Positions 22,460 to 30,376 of a stretch of DNA of 33,443 nucleotides are shown here, piece by piece. Below the pieces are notes generated by a model. The model saw only the letters and a program-made list of their open reading frames with translations. It searched no databases and was not told the DNA's origin. The stretch is from Candidatus Altimarinota bacterium. Lineage in GTDB: Bacteria; Patescibacteriota; Gracilibacteria; JAHISY01. The translations under genes were made by a program, and so were the position numbers. Position 1 is the first letter of the stretch; every line of letters starts with the position of its first letter. The stretch spans positions 1 to 33,443 of the forward strand of contig JAIPGZ010000010.1 in assembly GCA_021735425.1 (NCBI GenBank), written 5' to 3'.

Positions 22460-25339
22460 ATGGGTCTGATAATTCGCTTTCTCGCTCGCTTCTGGGAAAT
22501 ATTCTTAATCGCCGGAATCGCTCTTTGGCAACTCGCGGCAGGCTGGCTGACTATCGAAAAATTGAAAGGTTGGTGGGAATGGTTCATTAGTGAACCCGGA
22601 TTCCTCACCCATAGTTTTGAAATTTTTATTTTCCTAACAACTGCTTGGCTAATTTGGGATGGAATGAAATACGCCGTTCGGCTGACTTATCAATTGCGGT
22701 GGTCGAAAAATTTGGTTTGTCTAAAGATTACCCAACCACGGCAGGAGACCCATAAAGATCGGGAGGAGGCGACAGAAAAAGATTTCCGGGAAAAAATCGG
22801 CGTGATGGAACAGCTTTATCGGGCGTTGCATGAAATCAGCGAGATGAATCTCACGAACACCATCCGCTCGGCACTTTTTCAAACCGACTTGGTGAGCTTC
22901 GAACTTTTTTATGAAAATGAGAAAATTAATTTTTATGTCATCACAAATAAATATTATGTCGATGTCGTCGAAAAACAGATTACGAGTTTTTATCCCGACG
23001 CTTATGTTGAGCCGATAAAAAATTTGCCCGACCCGGCGCCGAAAGGTTCGAGTTCAAAATGTTTTTATTTTTACCAGAAAATGTCGAACTGGCGACCGTT
23101 TAAAACTTATAAAGTCAGTGAAAACGATCCACTGAATTCGACAACGAATGTTTTGTCCAAGCTGAAAAAAGACGATCGTGCTGCGGTGCAGGTCGTGATT
23201 CGACCACGGAAAGGCAGTCACCTCATCGGCGGCTGGCAGAAAAAAGCGCGAAAAGCTTTGAATCGTGAATTGCTGAAAAAGAAAAAATATTTTTCGATTC
23301 CCGGTTTCGGCTGGCTGATTTCATTTTTAAAAGTAATCGTGATGGGCGACGATTCGGCCATCTCTGAACTCGGCACGAATCAGCCCGGCGCAGGCGGTGG
23401 CGATCCTTTCACTGTCCGCGATCAAGCGACAGACGAAAACCTCAAACACATCGGGGAGAAAATCGCGCAACCGGCCTTCGACACTGTGATCCGAATCGTG
23501 GGGAATAGCGATAGTGAAGCGGCGGCAGAACAAATCACAAATGGAATGACGACAAGTTTTGGAATGTTTAAGAATGAATACCTTAATTGGTTGCAAAATC
23601 GACGGATGATCTTCCTCGATAAAATCAACGATAAATGGATGCTCTTTAATTTTCGGAAAAGATTACCGATGCAGGGAATCTTCCCGATTGCGGAAAAGGA
23701 GTGTCTCTTTGTGCCGGAAGAGTTGGCAAGTATTTTTCATTTCCCGACGAGCCGCTACAACTACACCCCGTTAATTGAATGGCTGAAATACAAAATCCTC
23801 GCGCCACCGGTCAATTTGCCAAAAAAAGAGGAAGCGCCACTTTTGCTCGGGCTGAATAAATATCGCGGCGAGACGAAAGAAGTGCGGATTAAACCGAATG
23901 ACCGCACCCGCCACTTTTATATGATTGGTAAATCTGGCTCCGGTAAGTCGGCGATGATTAGCTACATGGCGCGACAGGACATAGCGAATGGCGACGGCGT
24001 CGCGGTGGTCGATCCGCACGGCGATTTGATTGAAGATATTTTGAAATACATCCCAAAAGAACGAGCGAAAGACGTCATCGTCTTCAACCCAGCTGATCTC
24101 GAACGACCAATGGGCTTGAATTTGCTCGAAGCAAAGACGCCAGAGGAAAAAGATTTTGCCTCGCTCTCCGCAATGGAAATTTTTATTAAACTTTTTGGTA
24201 GCGAAATTTTTGGTCCTCGCATTCAGCATTATTTCCGCAATGGCTGCCTCACGCTGATGGACGACGAAGAAGAGGGCGCGACGCTAATTGATCTCCCCCG
24301 CCTTTTCACCGACGAGGAATTCAGCCAATACAAAATCTCGAAAATTAAAAATCCGGTTGTCCGAAGTTTTTGGGATCGGGAAATGGCGAAAACCGGCGCC
24401 CGCGAAAAGGAAGAAATGATTCCGTACTTTTCGGCGAAATTTGGTCCCTTCATTACAAACACGATGATGCGCAACATCATCGGACAGAAACACTCCGCCT
24501 TCGATTTCCGGAAATGTATGGACGAGAAAAAAATAATCTTGGTAAATCTGTCGAAAGGTGCCGTCGGCGACATCAACGCGCAGCTGCTTGGATTGATAAT
24601 CGTGAATAAACTGCAAATGGCGGCGATGAGTCGTGTCGATGTGCCAGAAGATCAGCGGCCTAATTTTTGGCTTTATGTCGATGAGTTTCAGAATTTTGCG
24701 ACGGACGCTTTCGCCACGATCCTGTCCGAAGCGCGGAAATACCATCTCGGATTAATAATCGCCCACCAATACATCGGACAGCTGACGCACAAAAAAGGAC
24801 CCGAAGGTGGAGGCGGCGAAGACCCGACCATTCGCGATGCAGTTTTTGGTAACGTCGGCACGATGATGAATTTCAAAATCGGCGCGGCGGACGCAGAATA
24901 CATGGCGAAAGAATATGCCCCGCTTTTGAGCGAGCAGGATGTGATTAATGTCGCGAATTATTGTGCCTACATCAAACTCAACATCGACAACACAACAACC
25001 CGACCCTTCAGCCTCTCGACGATTTGGGACACGACAGGGAAAAATGAAAAGGTCGCGAATTTAATCAAAGAATATTCTCGGCTGAAATACGGTCGGAAAC
25101 GAGAGTTCGTCGATCAGGAAATCGCGGCACGCATCGGAATCGATCTCGAAGCGAAACTCGAAGAGGTGAAAGATAAAGCTTTCGCACCACTCCCTGATGA
25201 GATGGAGAAAAAACCCATCGCCGGTGCGGAGGTAGAGAAAATCACGCCAGAGAAAGTGGCGGAGATGGAGCAGGCGCATGTGGAGAAAGCAGAAAATGTG
25301 AGCACAGCGCACGAAGACACAGCTGGCAAGAAGAAGTAA
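22460..25339 (+). CDS. TraD/VirB4-like conjugative-type ATPase
   Basis: 959 aa. Two N-terminal membrane helices (about 6-27 and 48-66) are followed by a ~370-residue domain and then a RecA-like ATPase. Walker A is GKSGSGKS at 490-497 and Walker B is LYVDE at 738-742 in the phrase NFWLYVDEFQNFATDAFATI. SEARKYHLGLIIAHQYIGQL follows, typical of TraD/TrwB/VirD4 couplers and their DUF87/VirB4 relatives. The C-terminus (about 870-959) is charged and disordered. Coupling proteins pump DNA or protein through a secretion channel; here no mating-pore, relaxase or pilus genes are nearby, so the substrate is open. A single such ATPase is common in CPR genomes. An HExxH protein follows 39 bases later. Confidence 0.88.
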   Translation: MGLIIRFLARFWEIFLIAGIALWQLAAGWLTIEKLKGWWEWFISEPGFLTHSFEIFIFLTTAWLIWDGMKYAVRLTYQLRWSKNLVCLKITQPRQETHKDREEATEKDFREKIGVMEQLYRALHEISEMNLTNTIRSALFQTDLVSFELFYENEKINFYVITNKYYVDVVEKQITSFYPDAYVEPIKNLPDPAPKGSSSKCFYFYQKMSNWRPFKTYKVSENDPLNSTTNVLSKLKKDDRAAVQVVIRPRKGSHLIGGWQKKARKALNRELLKKKKYFSIPGFGWLISFLKVIVMGDDSAISELGTNQPGAGGGDPFTVRDQATDENLKHIGEKIAQPAFDTVIRIVGNSDSEAAAEQITNGMTTSFGMFKNEYLNWLQNRRMIFLDKINDKWMLFNFRKRLPMQGIFPIAEKECLFVPEELASIFHFPTSRYNYTPLIEWLKYKILAPPVNLPKKEEAPLLLGLNKYRGETKEVRIKPNDRTRHFYMIGKSGSGKSAMISYMARQDIANGDGVAVVDPHGDLIEDILKYIPKERAKDVIVFNPADLERPMGLNLLEAKTPEEKDFASLSAMEIFIKLFGSEIFGPRIQHYFRNGCLTLMDDEEEGATLIDLPRLFTDEEFSQYKISKIKNPVVRSFWDREMAKTGAREKEEMIPYFSAKFGPFITNTMMRNIIGQKHSAFDFRKCMDEKKIILVNLSKGAVGDINAQLLGLIIVNKLQMAAMSRVDVPEDQRPNFWLYVDEFQNFATDAFATILSEARKYHLGLIIAHQYIGQLTHKKGPEGGGGEDPTIRDAVFGNVGTMMNFKIGAADAEYMAKEYAPLLSEQDVINVANYCAYIKLNIDNTTTRPFSLSTIWDTTGKNEKVANLIKEYSRLKYGRKREFVDQEIAARIGIDLEAKLEEVKDKAFAPLPDEMEKKPIAGAEVEKITPEKVAEMEQAHVEKAENVSTAHEDTAGKKK

Positions 25340-25378
25340 GTGGTTGCGGAAGATAAGTAAAATAAACAACCAATATAA

Positions 25379-26509
25379 ATGGAGTCTGAACAACTGCCTA
25401 AGCTCGAAAAAAAGAAATTTTTACCTGAAGCGAAGGAAGCTAACACCAGCCCAGATGAAGAAAAAAGACATCAAAGACTTCAGACCATCTACCGCGAACA
25501 CGAAAATGCTGAGCGATTAGATCCTAAAATGGACAGCTATCTTGATAAACTTTCATTGGATATCCGAAAAAAATACTTCGAACTACGTGAAGGATTTTTA
25601 AAAGAATTACAGGAATTTTCAGAACAAACTAATGGTCAATTAATTGACCCACTCATAAATCAAATTTTACTAGACTACCAAACCGGTATAGATGCAGCTA
25701 TGGTTGATTTTTTTGAAACTATCGGGTTAAAAGAAAATCCTGAAGTACAAGCACGAATTCTAAAAAATATTTCTGTCCCTGATATTCAAGCAGTAACCTA
25801 CAATCAGATAAGAGCGTATGGATCAACAGGATTTTGTTCAGAAACTGGTAGATATGTTTCAAAAATAGCGACTGATGCGCACGAAACAATTGGTGGGCTC
25901 AAAAGAACCTTAATTCATGAATTTTTACATACATATATTCAAACAGTAGAAAAACCGCCATATCACAATCGACCTCTAAATGAAGGAATTACTGAAATGT
26001 TGGCAACAATGAGTTTGAAAATTAAGCCTGCGTCCTATTTCTTAGAAGTCGAATTAGCTAAAGCACTTTATCAGTTGGACAAAAATGCTCTCATGGATTG
26101 GTACACGGGAGGTGATTCGTCTGAGCTTAAACAACGCTTGATAAATAAACTTGAACCCAAACTCGGCAAAGAAGATGCCAACAATGTGTCTAGCGAAATT
26201 ATCAAACTTAAAAATATTGACATCGATATCATGTTGGAAACTCAAGAAAAAAACGTAAAATTATTAATGAGCTTCTATAAAGATAAAACAAACTACACGA
26301 ATGATGTACATAGACTGTGGAATATCATCAAAATGCCCCTAGGAGAGAGATCAGAAAAAATCAGAGATATGTTTGGAGAAACCCTTGGCACTGATCTCAA
26401 TATCCAAATATTAGACTCAGAAATTGAAGCAATAGATCAAGTTTCAGAAGATCGAAAAAAATATTTTGGTGATTTGACTCAAAAGATTCGATTAGCTTTG
26501 GCAAATTAA
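25379..26509 (+). CDS. Putative zinc metalloprotease (HExxH), no signal peptide
   Basis: 376 aa. The zinc motif HEFLH is at 180-184 in LIHEFLHTYIQTVEKPP, and PLNEGITEMLAT follows with E202 about 18 residues after the second His. That is the spacing and shape of a gluzincin third ligand (EGxxE), as in M1/MA-like and minigluzincin families. The rest is helical and charged; the N-terminus is Lys/Glu-rich with no signal or membrane helix. It follows the TraD-like gene and lacks its own clear promoter, so co-transcription is likely. It could be exported by that ATPase or act in the cytoplasm; both are conjecture. AT-rich codon use matches the 5806-9865 cluster. Confidence 0.8.
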   Translation: MESEQLPKLEKKKFLPEAKEANTSPDEEKRHQRLQTIYREHENAERLDPKMDSYLDKLSLDIRKKYFELREGFLKELQEFSEQTNGQLIDPLINQILLDYQTGIDAAMVDFFETIGLKENPEVQARILKNISVPDIQAVTYNQIRAYGSTGFCSETGRYVSKIATDAHETIGGLKRTLIHEFLHTYIQTVEKPPYHNRPLNEGITEMLATMSLKIKPASYFLEVELAKALYQLDKNALMDWYTGGDSSELKQRLINKLEPKLGKEDANNVSSEIIKLKNIDIDIMLETQEKNVKLLMSFYKDKTNYTNDVHRLWNIIKMPLGERSEKIRDMFGETLGTDLNIQILDSEIEAIDQVSEDRKKYFGDLTQKIRLALAN

Positions 26510-26533
26510 TATCCGTAGATTAATCTAAATGTA

Positions 26534-26794
26534 ATGAAAATCCTCCTCTCTATCTGGCATCTCCCACGAAATTTTTTGCGCGGATTGATTTGGTTGTACC
26601 AAAAAACCCTCTCGCCCGACCACTCTTGGTTGCGAATTTTTTTTCCCCACGGAATGTGCCGCTTCACCCCGACTTGCTCGAATTACGGCAAAGGCGCGCT
26701 ACAAAAATACGGTGTCATCCGCGGAATACCGAAAATTATTTGGCGAATTATGAGATGCAATCCTTGGGGACGCGGCGGACACGACGAACCCTAG
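26534..26794 (+). CDS. yidD: Membrane protein insertion efficiency factor
   Basis: 86 aa. Features of YidD are present: an amphipathic start RNFLRGLIWLYQKTLSPDHS, then the Cys-rich FPHGMCRFTPTCSNYG and the end MRCNPWGRGGHDEP. YidD helps YidC insert inner-membrane proteins. Here rnpA, rpmH and yidC, its usual neighbours, are absent. It starts 25 bases after the HExxH gene, with no Shine-Dalgarno. Confidence 0.95.
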   Translation: MKILLSIWHLPRNFLRGLIWLYQKTLSPDHSWLRIFFPHGMCRFTPTCSNYGKGALQKYGVIRGIPKIIWRIMRCNPWGRGGHDEP

Positions 26795-26796
26795 AT

Positions 26797-26825
26797 TTTT
26801 GAAAAAGTTGCGGGAGTGTTAAAAT
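26797..26825 (+). promoter_or_regulatory. Promoter of the CvpA-like gene, leaderless position
   Basis: TTTTGA (26797-26802), 17 bases, and TAAAAT (26820-26825) preceded by TGT. The ATG at 26834 is eight bases after the -10, so the mRNA probably begins at the start codon. Confidence 0.5.
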
Positions 26826-26833
26826 TCCCCCCG

Positions 26834-27403
26834 ATGCAAATTCTGCCAACTTGGGATCTATTCATTATCGTTTTCTTCGCGATAATTCTCGCCTACTCTT
26901 TCATTGTTGGGAGAAATTCGACTTTGAAAATAATCATCGCGAGCTACATCGCTATCCTGACTGCCGACGGTTTTGGCAACATCCTCGACCGTTTCCTTCT
27001 TTCTCCGTCTAGGTTGGTTGACACTCCCGCAACTTTCGGACCAGAGAGTTTGGTGATTTTCAAAATCCTTGCCTTCGTTTTAGTGATTCTTTTGATTACC
27101 GTCCGTGGCAGCTTTTTTGTCGCAATGGATCGCGAACGCAGTTTGATTTTGAATCTCGTCACCACTGGAGCCTTTGGCTTCCTCTCAGCTGGACTGATAA
27201 TCGCGACCATTCTTGTTTACATTTCCGGTGGAGCCTTCGTGGGTAATGCCACTTCTGCAGTCGGTCTCGACATCACCGCTGATTCCATCCTAGCGAAACT
27301 AATGACTGAAAATTACAATATTTGGTTTTCTCTCCCAGCCGTCGCCTTCGTCGTGATGAGTTTCGTCGGAGGGGAGAAAGATGAAGCCGAGATAATTGAG
27401 TAA
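26834..27403 (+). CDS. Multi-helix membrane protein, possibly CvpA-like
   Basis: 189 aa from the ATG at 26834; an upstream GTG at 26816 would overlap the -10. Four hydrophobic segments are seen (9-24, 30-46, about 78-96 and 110-134) and another near 165-182. The start WDLFIIVFFAIILAYSFIVG resembles CvpA-family colicin-V-production proteins, but the match is weak. The acidic C-terminus (GEKDEAEIIE) is probably cytoplasmic. No catalytic residues are evident. Confidence 0.7.
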   Translation: MQILPTWDLFIIVFFAIILAYSFIVGRNSTLKIIIASYIAILTADGFGNILDRFLLSPSRLVDTPATFGPESLVIFKILAFVLVILLITVRGSFFVAMDRERSLILNLVTTGAFGFLSAGLIIATILVYISGGAFVGNATSAVGLDITADSILAKLMTENYNIWFSLPAVAFVVMSFVGGEKDEAEIIE

Positions 27404-27440
27404 TTTAAGATTTAAAATTAAATATTTAATATTTTTTTGA

Positions 27441-27800
27441 ATGCGTTTTAAAGGAGAAATAATTCCCGGACGAGGCGTCGGTCGAAATCTCGGCTTCCCG
27501 ACTTTGAATTTCGAGATTCCTGAGAATTTCGATTCGGAAGAGGGTGTTTTCGCCGCGCAGCTTTTTTTGGGTGAACAGAAATTTCCAGCAATCTTATTTT
27601 TTGGGAATCGTCAGACTTTCGACGGCGTGAAAAGTTTGGAAATTCACGTTTTAGAAAAATTCGACGAGTCTCCTGCTTCCGCCGAATTTGAGATTCTGGG
27701 AAAAATTCGGGAGGTGAAGAAGTTCGCGAATGAGGCGGAATTGAAAAAACAAATTGCAACAGATTGTGAAACTGCGCGCGAAATTTTGGGGGTGCGTTAA
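27441..27800 (+). CDS. Stand-alone riboflavin kinase
   Basis: 119 aa, covering just the flavokinase domain that makes up the C-terminal half of bacterial RibF. Visible features are the GRGVGRNLGFPTLNF nucleotide/flavin loop, EEGVFAAQLFLGE, the FGNRQTFDG segment in place of IGxRPTF, and the catalytic Glu in SLEIHVLEKFDE. The FAD synthetase (nucleotidyltransferase) half found in normal ~310-aa RibF is missing, so it would make FMN, not FAD. It is preceded by an AT-rich spacer and followed ten bases later by the MurE-like gene. Confidence 0.85.
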   Translation: MRFKGEIIPGRGVGRNLGFPTLNFEIPENFDSEEGVFAAQLFLGEQKFPAILFFGNRQTFDGVKSLEIHVLEKFDESPASAEFEILGKIREVKKFANEAELKKQIATDCETAREILGVR

Positions 27801-27803
27801 AAT
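27798..27803 (+). promoter_or_regulatory. -10 element of the MurE-like gene, leaderless position
   Basis: TAAAAT six bases before the GTG start at 27810; it overlaps the stop of the riboflavin kinase gene. No clear -35. Confidence 0.4.
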
Positions 27804-27809
27804 ATAAAA

Positions 27810-29111
27810 GTGCTCACCCAAATAAAAAAAATCGTCTCGCCGACCAATCCAATCCGCCTCGCCTGGCATTTCGTTTGGGATCTCGCTGCGACGATCTTTT
27901 ACCGCTTTCCAAGTAGATCCATCACTGTCATTGGGGTGACTGGAACGAATGGTAAAACTACGACGGCTAATCTGATTGCGAAAATTCTGGAGACAAATGG
28001 CGAAAAAGTCGCCCTCGCGACTACGATTAATTTTTGGCTGGGAGAGAAAAAATGGGACAACATCACAAAAATGACCTCGCTCGGTCGCGGAGGAGTTCAG
28101 CGATTTTTGCGACAGGCGGTAAACGCTGGTTGCAATTATGCCGTCTTGGAAGTCTCAAGCCATGCTTTGATCCAACATCGCGTCTGGGGGGTGAATTTCA
28201 ACGCCGCGATTTTGACAAACATCACCCATGAACATCTTGATTTCCATGGTAGCTTCGAGGAATACATCGCCGCCAAAGAGCTGCTTTTTTGGCGACTCGC
28301 GAAAAACCGAGAGAGTGGCGAAAAAATCGCGATTTTGCCGGCAGAGGACACGAGCATTGAGCATTTTTTACGAATTCCTGAGATCGGAATAATTTCTTTT
28401 GGATTCAAAAAAGGTGACTTGCGGGCGGAAAATTTACGGGTACGAGAAAGTTCGCAAAAATTCGAGGTCATCGGGATGGAAGAAAAATTCGAAATCACGA
28501 CCAAGCTGTTAGGAAATTTTAATGTTTCAAATATTTTGGCAGCGACCGCTCTCGCTCTTGCTTTGAAAATTCGACCTAAAATAATTCGCCAAGTTTTTCG
28601 CAATTTGAAACCACTGCCGGGAAGACTGGAAGCCATCGACGGCGGTCAAAATTTTCGAGTGATTGTTGATTTCGCCCACACCCCCGACGCGCTCGAGAAA
28701 TTGTTGCGAACTTTTCGGGCGGTGACCGAAGGTCGAGTCTGGCTCGTATTCGGCGCGACCGGCGACCGTGACCGCGCCAAAAGACCGGTAATGGGATCGA
28801 TTGCGGCGAAACTGGCGGACGAAATTATTCTGACCTCGGACGATCCTTTTTCGGAAGATCCGGAGAAAATTATTTTCGAAGTACGAGAAGGCATCCCGCG
28901 AACGGAGGGAGAAAATTTTTTGGTCGAAGTCGACCGCCGCAAAGCGATTCGTTACGCCTGCGAAAACGCGCAAAAAGAAGATACCGTTTTAATCGCCGGC
29001 AAAGGCTGTGAGCAATTTCAAGTGATTGGAAACAAAAAAATCCCGTGGGACGATCGAGAAATCAGTCGCAAATTTTTGGAAAAAAGATTCGCGAAATTAA
29101 GAAGGAAATAA
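27810..29111 (+). CDS. murE: MurE-like UDP-MurNAc-tripeptide ligase
   Basis: 433 aa; adds the third amino acid to UDP-MurNAc-dipeptide in peptidoglycan synthesis. Mur-ligase features are clear: P-loop GVTGTNGKTTT (42-52), VLEVSSHALIQHRVWG, ILTNITHEHLDFHGSFEEY with the carbamylated-Lys region AAKELLF, and the C-terminal GLPGRLE-like KPLPGRLEAIDG. The N-terminal domain of about 80-90 residues normal for MurE is reduced to about 36 residues. The specificity motif reads SDDPFSEDP instead of the DNPR typical of meso-diaminopimelate enzymes, hinting at another amino acid. The start is a GTG. Confidence 0.87.
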   Translation: MLTQIKKIVSPTNPIRLAWHFVWDLAATIFYRFPSRSITVIGVTGTNGKTTTANLIAKILETNGEKVALATTINFWLGEKKWDNITKMTSLGRGGVQRFLRQAVNAGCNYAVLEVSSHALIQHRVWGVNFNAAILTNITHEHLDFHGSFEEYIAAKELLFWRLAKNRESGEKIAILPAEDTSIEHFLRIPEIGIISFGFKKGDLRAENLRVRESSQKFEVIGMEEKFEITTKLLGNFNVSNILAATALALALKIRPKIIRQVFRNLKPLPGRLEAIDGGQNFRVIVDFAHTPDALEKLLRTFRAVTEGRVWLVFGATGDRDRAKRPVMGSIAAKLADEIILTSDDPFSEDPEKIIFEVREGIPRTEGENFLVEVDRRKAIRYACENAQKEDTVLIAGKGCEQFQVIGNKKIPWDDREISRKFLEKRFAKLRRK

Positions 29112-29167
29112 AAAAGTCTCCAACTTTTAGAAATTTTTGCTGTCAAAAAGTGGAAGCCTTAAAAAAA

Positions 29168-29257
29168 TTACCTTACAAAAAACGGCAAAATCGCCGTCCC
29201 GAGCAACGCGATGACGACAAATACGACGAAGATTTTTTGGGATAACTTTTTTTTCAT
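29168..29257 (-). CDS. 29-aa single-pass membrane micropeptide
   Basis: ATG at 29257 overlaps the leuB stop by four bases (ATGA) and runs 29 codons to TAA at 29168. The peptide begins MKKKLSQK and then has a long hydrophobic helix (IFVVFVVIALLGTAILPFF), ending in VR, the layout of a tiny inner-membrane protein. It is coupled to leuB by overlap. A terminator-like hairpin lies inside its last codons, which raises doubt that the full ORF is translated. No family is recognised. Confidence 0.5.
   Translation of the reverse strand: MKKKLSQKIFVVFVVIALLGTAILPFFVR
29177..29197 (-). terminator. Terminator-like hairpin downstream of leuB
   Basis: On the minus strand ACGGC, a six-base loop, GCCGT and then T5. 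It lies within the micro-ORF's last codons. The 5-bp stem is modest. Confidence 0.45.
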
Positions 29258-30336
29258 TCTAAATTTTTCGTTATTTCTTCGCCCATCTCGGCAGTTGAAA
29301 CTTTCTTTTCTCCGGCGAAACCAGTGAAAATGTCGGCGGTGCGGCAACCCGATTCCAAAGTTTTGAGAATCGCCTTTTTAATTGATTTCGTCGCCGCTAA
29401 CTCGCCAAACGAGATCTCCAACATCATCGCTGCCGAACCAATTTGGGCGATCGGATTCGCGATTCCTTTTCCGGCAATGTCGGGCGCCGACCCCCCCATC
29501 GGCTCGAACAAACCAAACTTTTGGGAATTAATTGAAGCCGAAGCTTGCAGCCCAATTGAGCCAGAAATTTGCGCCGCCTCGTCGGAAAGAATGTCGCCAA
29601 AAAGATTGCCGGCAAGAATGATGTCGAAATTTTGCGGACGGACAAGAATCTGCATCGTCGCGTTATCGATGTAAAGATGGTTCAACTCAATTTCGGGAAA
29701 TTCTTTGGCGTGAATTTCTTCGACGACCGACCGCCAGAATTGGGAAGTCGCGAGAACGTTTGCCTTGTCGATGTTGGTAACTTTTTGCCGGGAATTCCGA
29801 GCCAGCTCGAAAGCAACTCGGGCAATTCTTTCAACTTGCGACTTTTGGTAAATCATCAAATCCGAACCGAAATCTTTGGTTAATTTTTTCTCGCCGAAAT
29901 AAACATCGCCGGTCAGCTCGCGGACTACGGTGAAATTGAAACCGTCACAGATTATTTCAGGCTTCAACGGCGAGGAATTTTTGAGCATCGACAAAACGCC
30001 CGCTGGTCGGATGTTCGCGAAAAGGTCGAAGTGTTTGCGGAGTGGCAAAAGTGCCCCGACTTCGGGACGCTTTTCCGGTGGGAGAGAATTCCATTTTTCC
30101 CCGCCGACTGAACCGAAAAGAATCGCGTCAGAATTTTCGCAGGCCGTCAAAGTATCGGCAGGTAGAGCTTCTCCGGTCGCGTCAATCGCCGCCCCGCCGA
30201 CTAATTTTTCGTCGAACTCGAATCCGATTTGGAATTTCGAGGAAACTGTGGCGAGAACTTTTTTGGCTTCAACCATCACCTCATGACCAATTCCATCGCC
30301 GGCTAGAATCGCGATTTTATAATTTTTTGGACTCAT
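29254..30336 (-). CDS. leuB: 3-isopropylmalate dehydrogenase
   Basis: Oxidatively decarboxylates 3-isopropylmalate with NAD+, the third leucine step. The start is the ATG at 30336 (360 aa). Typical features: AGDGIGHEV (nucleotide/substrate start), LLPLRKHFDLFANIRP with the substrate-binding Arg residues, and NLFGDILSDEAAQISGSIG carrying the metal-binding Asps. FEPMGGSAPDIAGKGIANP completes the signature. Family members also include isocitrate and tartrate dehydrogenases, but LLPLRKHFDLFANIRP is the leuB form. An extended -10 (TGT TAAAAT) ends eight bases before the ATG. The micropeptide overlaps its stop. Confidence 0.96.
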   Translation of the reverse strand: MSPKNYKIAILAGDGIGHEVMVEAKKVLATVSSKFQIGFEFDEKLVGGAAIDATGEALPADTLTACENSDAILFGSVGGEKWNSLPPEKRPEVGALLPLRKHFDLFANIRPAGVLSMLKNSSPLKPEIICDGFNFTVVRELTGDVYFGEKKLTKDFGSDLMIYQKSQVERIARVAFELARNSRQKVTNIDKANVLATSQFWRSVVEEIHAKEFPEIELNHLYIDNATMQILVRPQNFDIILAGNLFGDILSDEAAQISGSIGLQASASINSQKFGLFEPMGGSAPDIAGKGIANPIAQIGSAAMMLEISFGELAATKSIKKAILKTLESGCRTADIFTGFAGEKKVSTAEMGEEITKNLE

Positions 30337-30344
30337 CAAAAATT

Positions 30345-30353
30345 ATTTTAACA
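30345..30353 (-). promoter_or_regulatory. Extended -10 of leuB, leaderless position
   Basis: TGT TAAAAT on the minus strand, eight bases before the ATG at 30336; no good -35. Confidence 0.5.
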
Positions 30354-30376
30354 TCCGCCGCGAATCTTGCCGACCA

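Noticed and set aside
23771-24745. Antisense ORFs of about 150 aa inside the TraD-like gene
   Set aside because: They mirror the Walker-motif region of a clear ATPase and are His/Phe-rich nonsense.
29254-30336. UGA read as glycine (SR1/Gracilibacteria code)
   Set aside because: leuB, dxr and ispE all end at TGA in the right place, and no conserved domain runs through an in-frame TGA.
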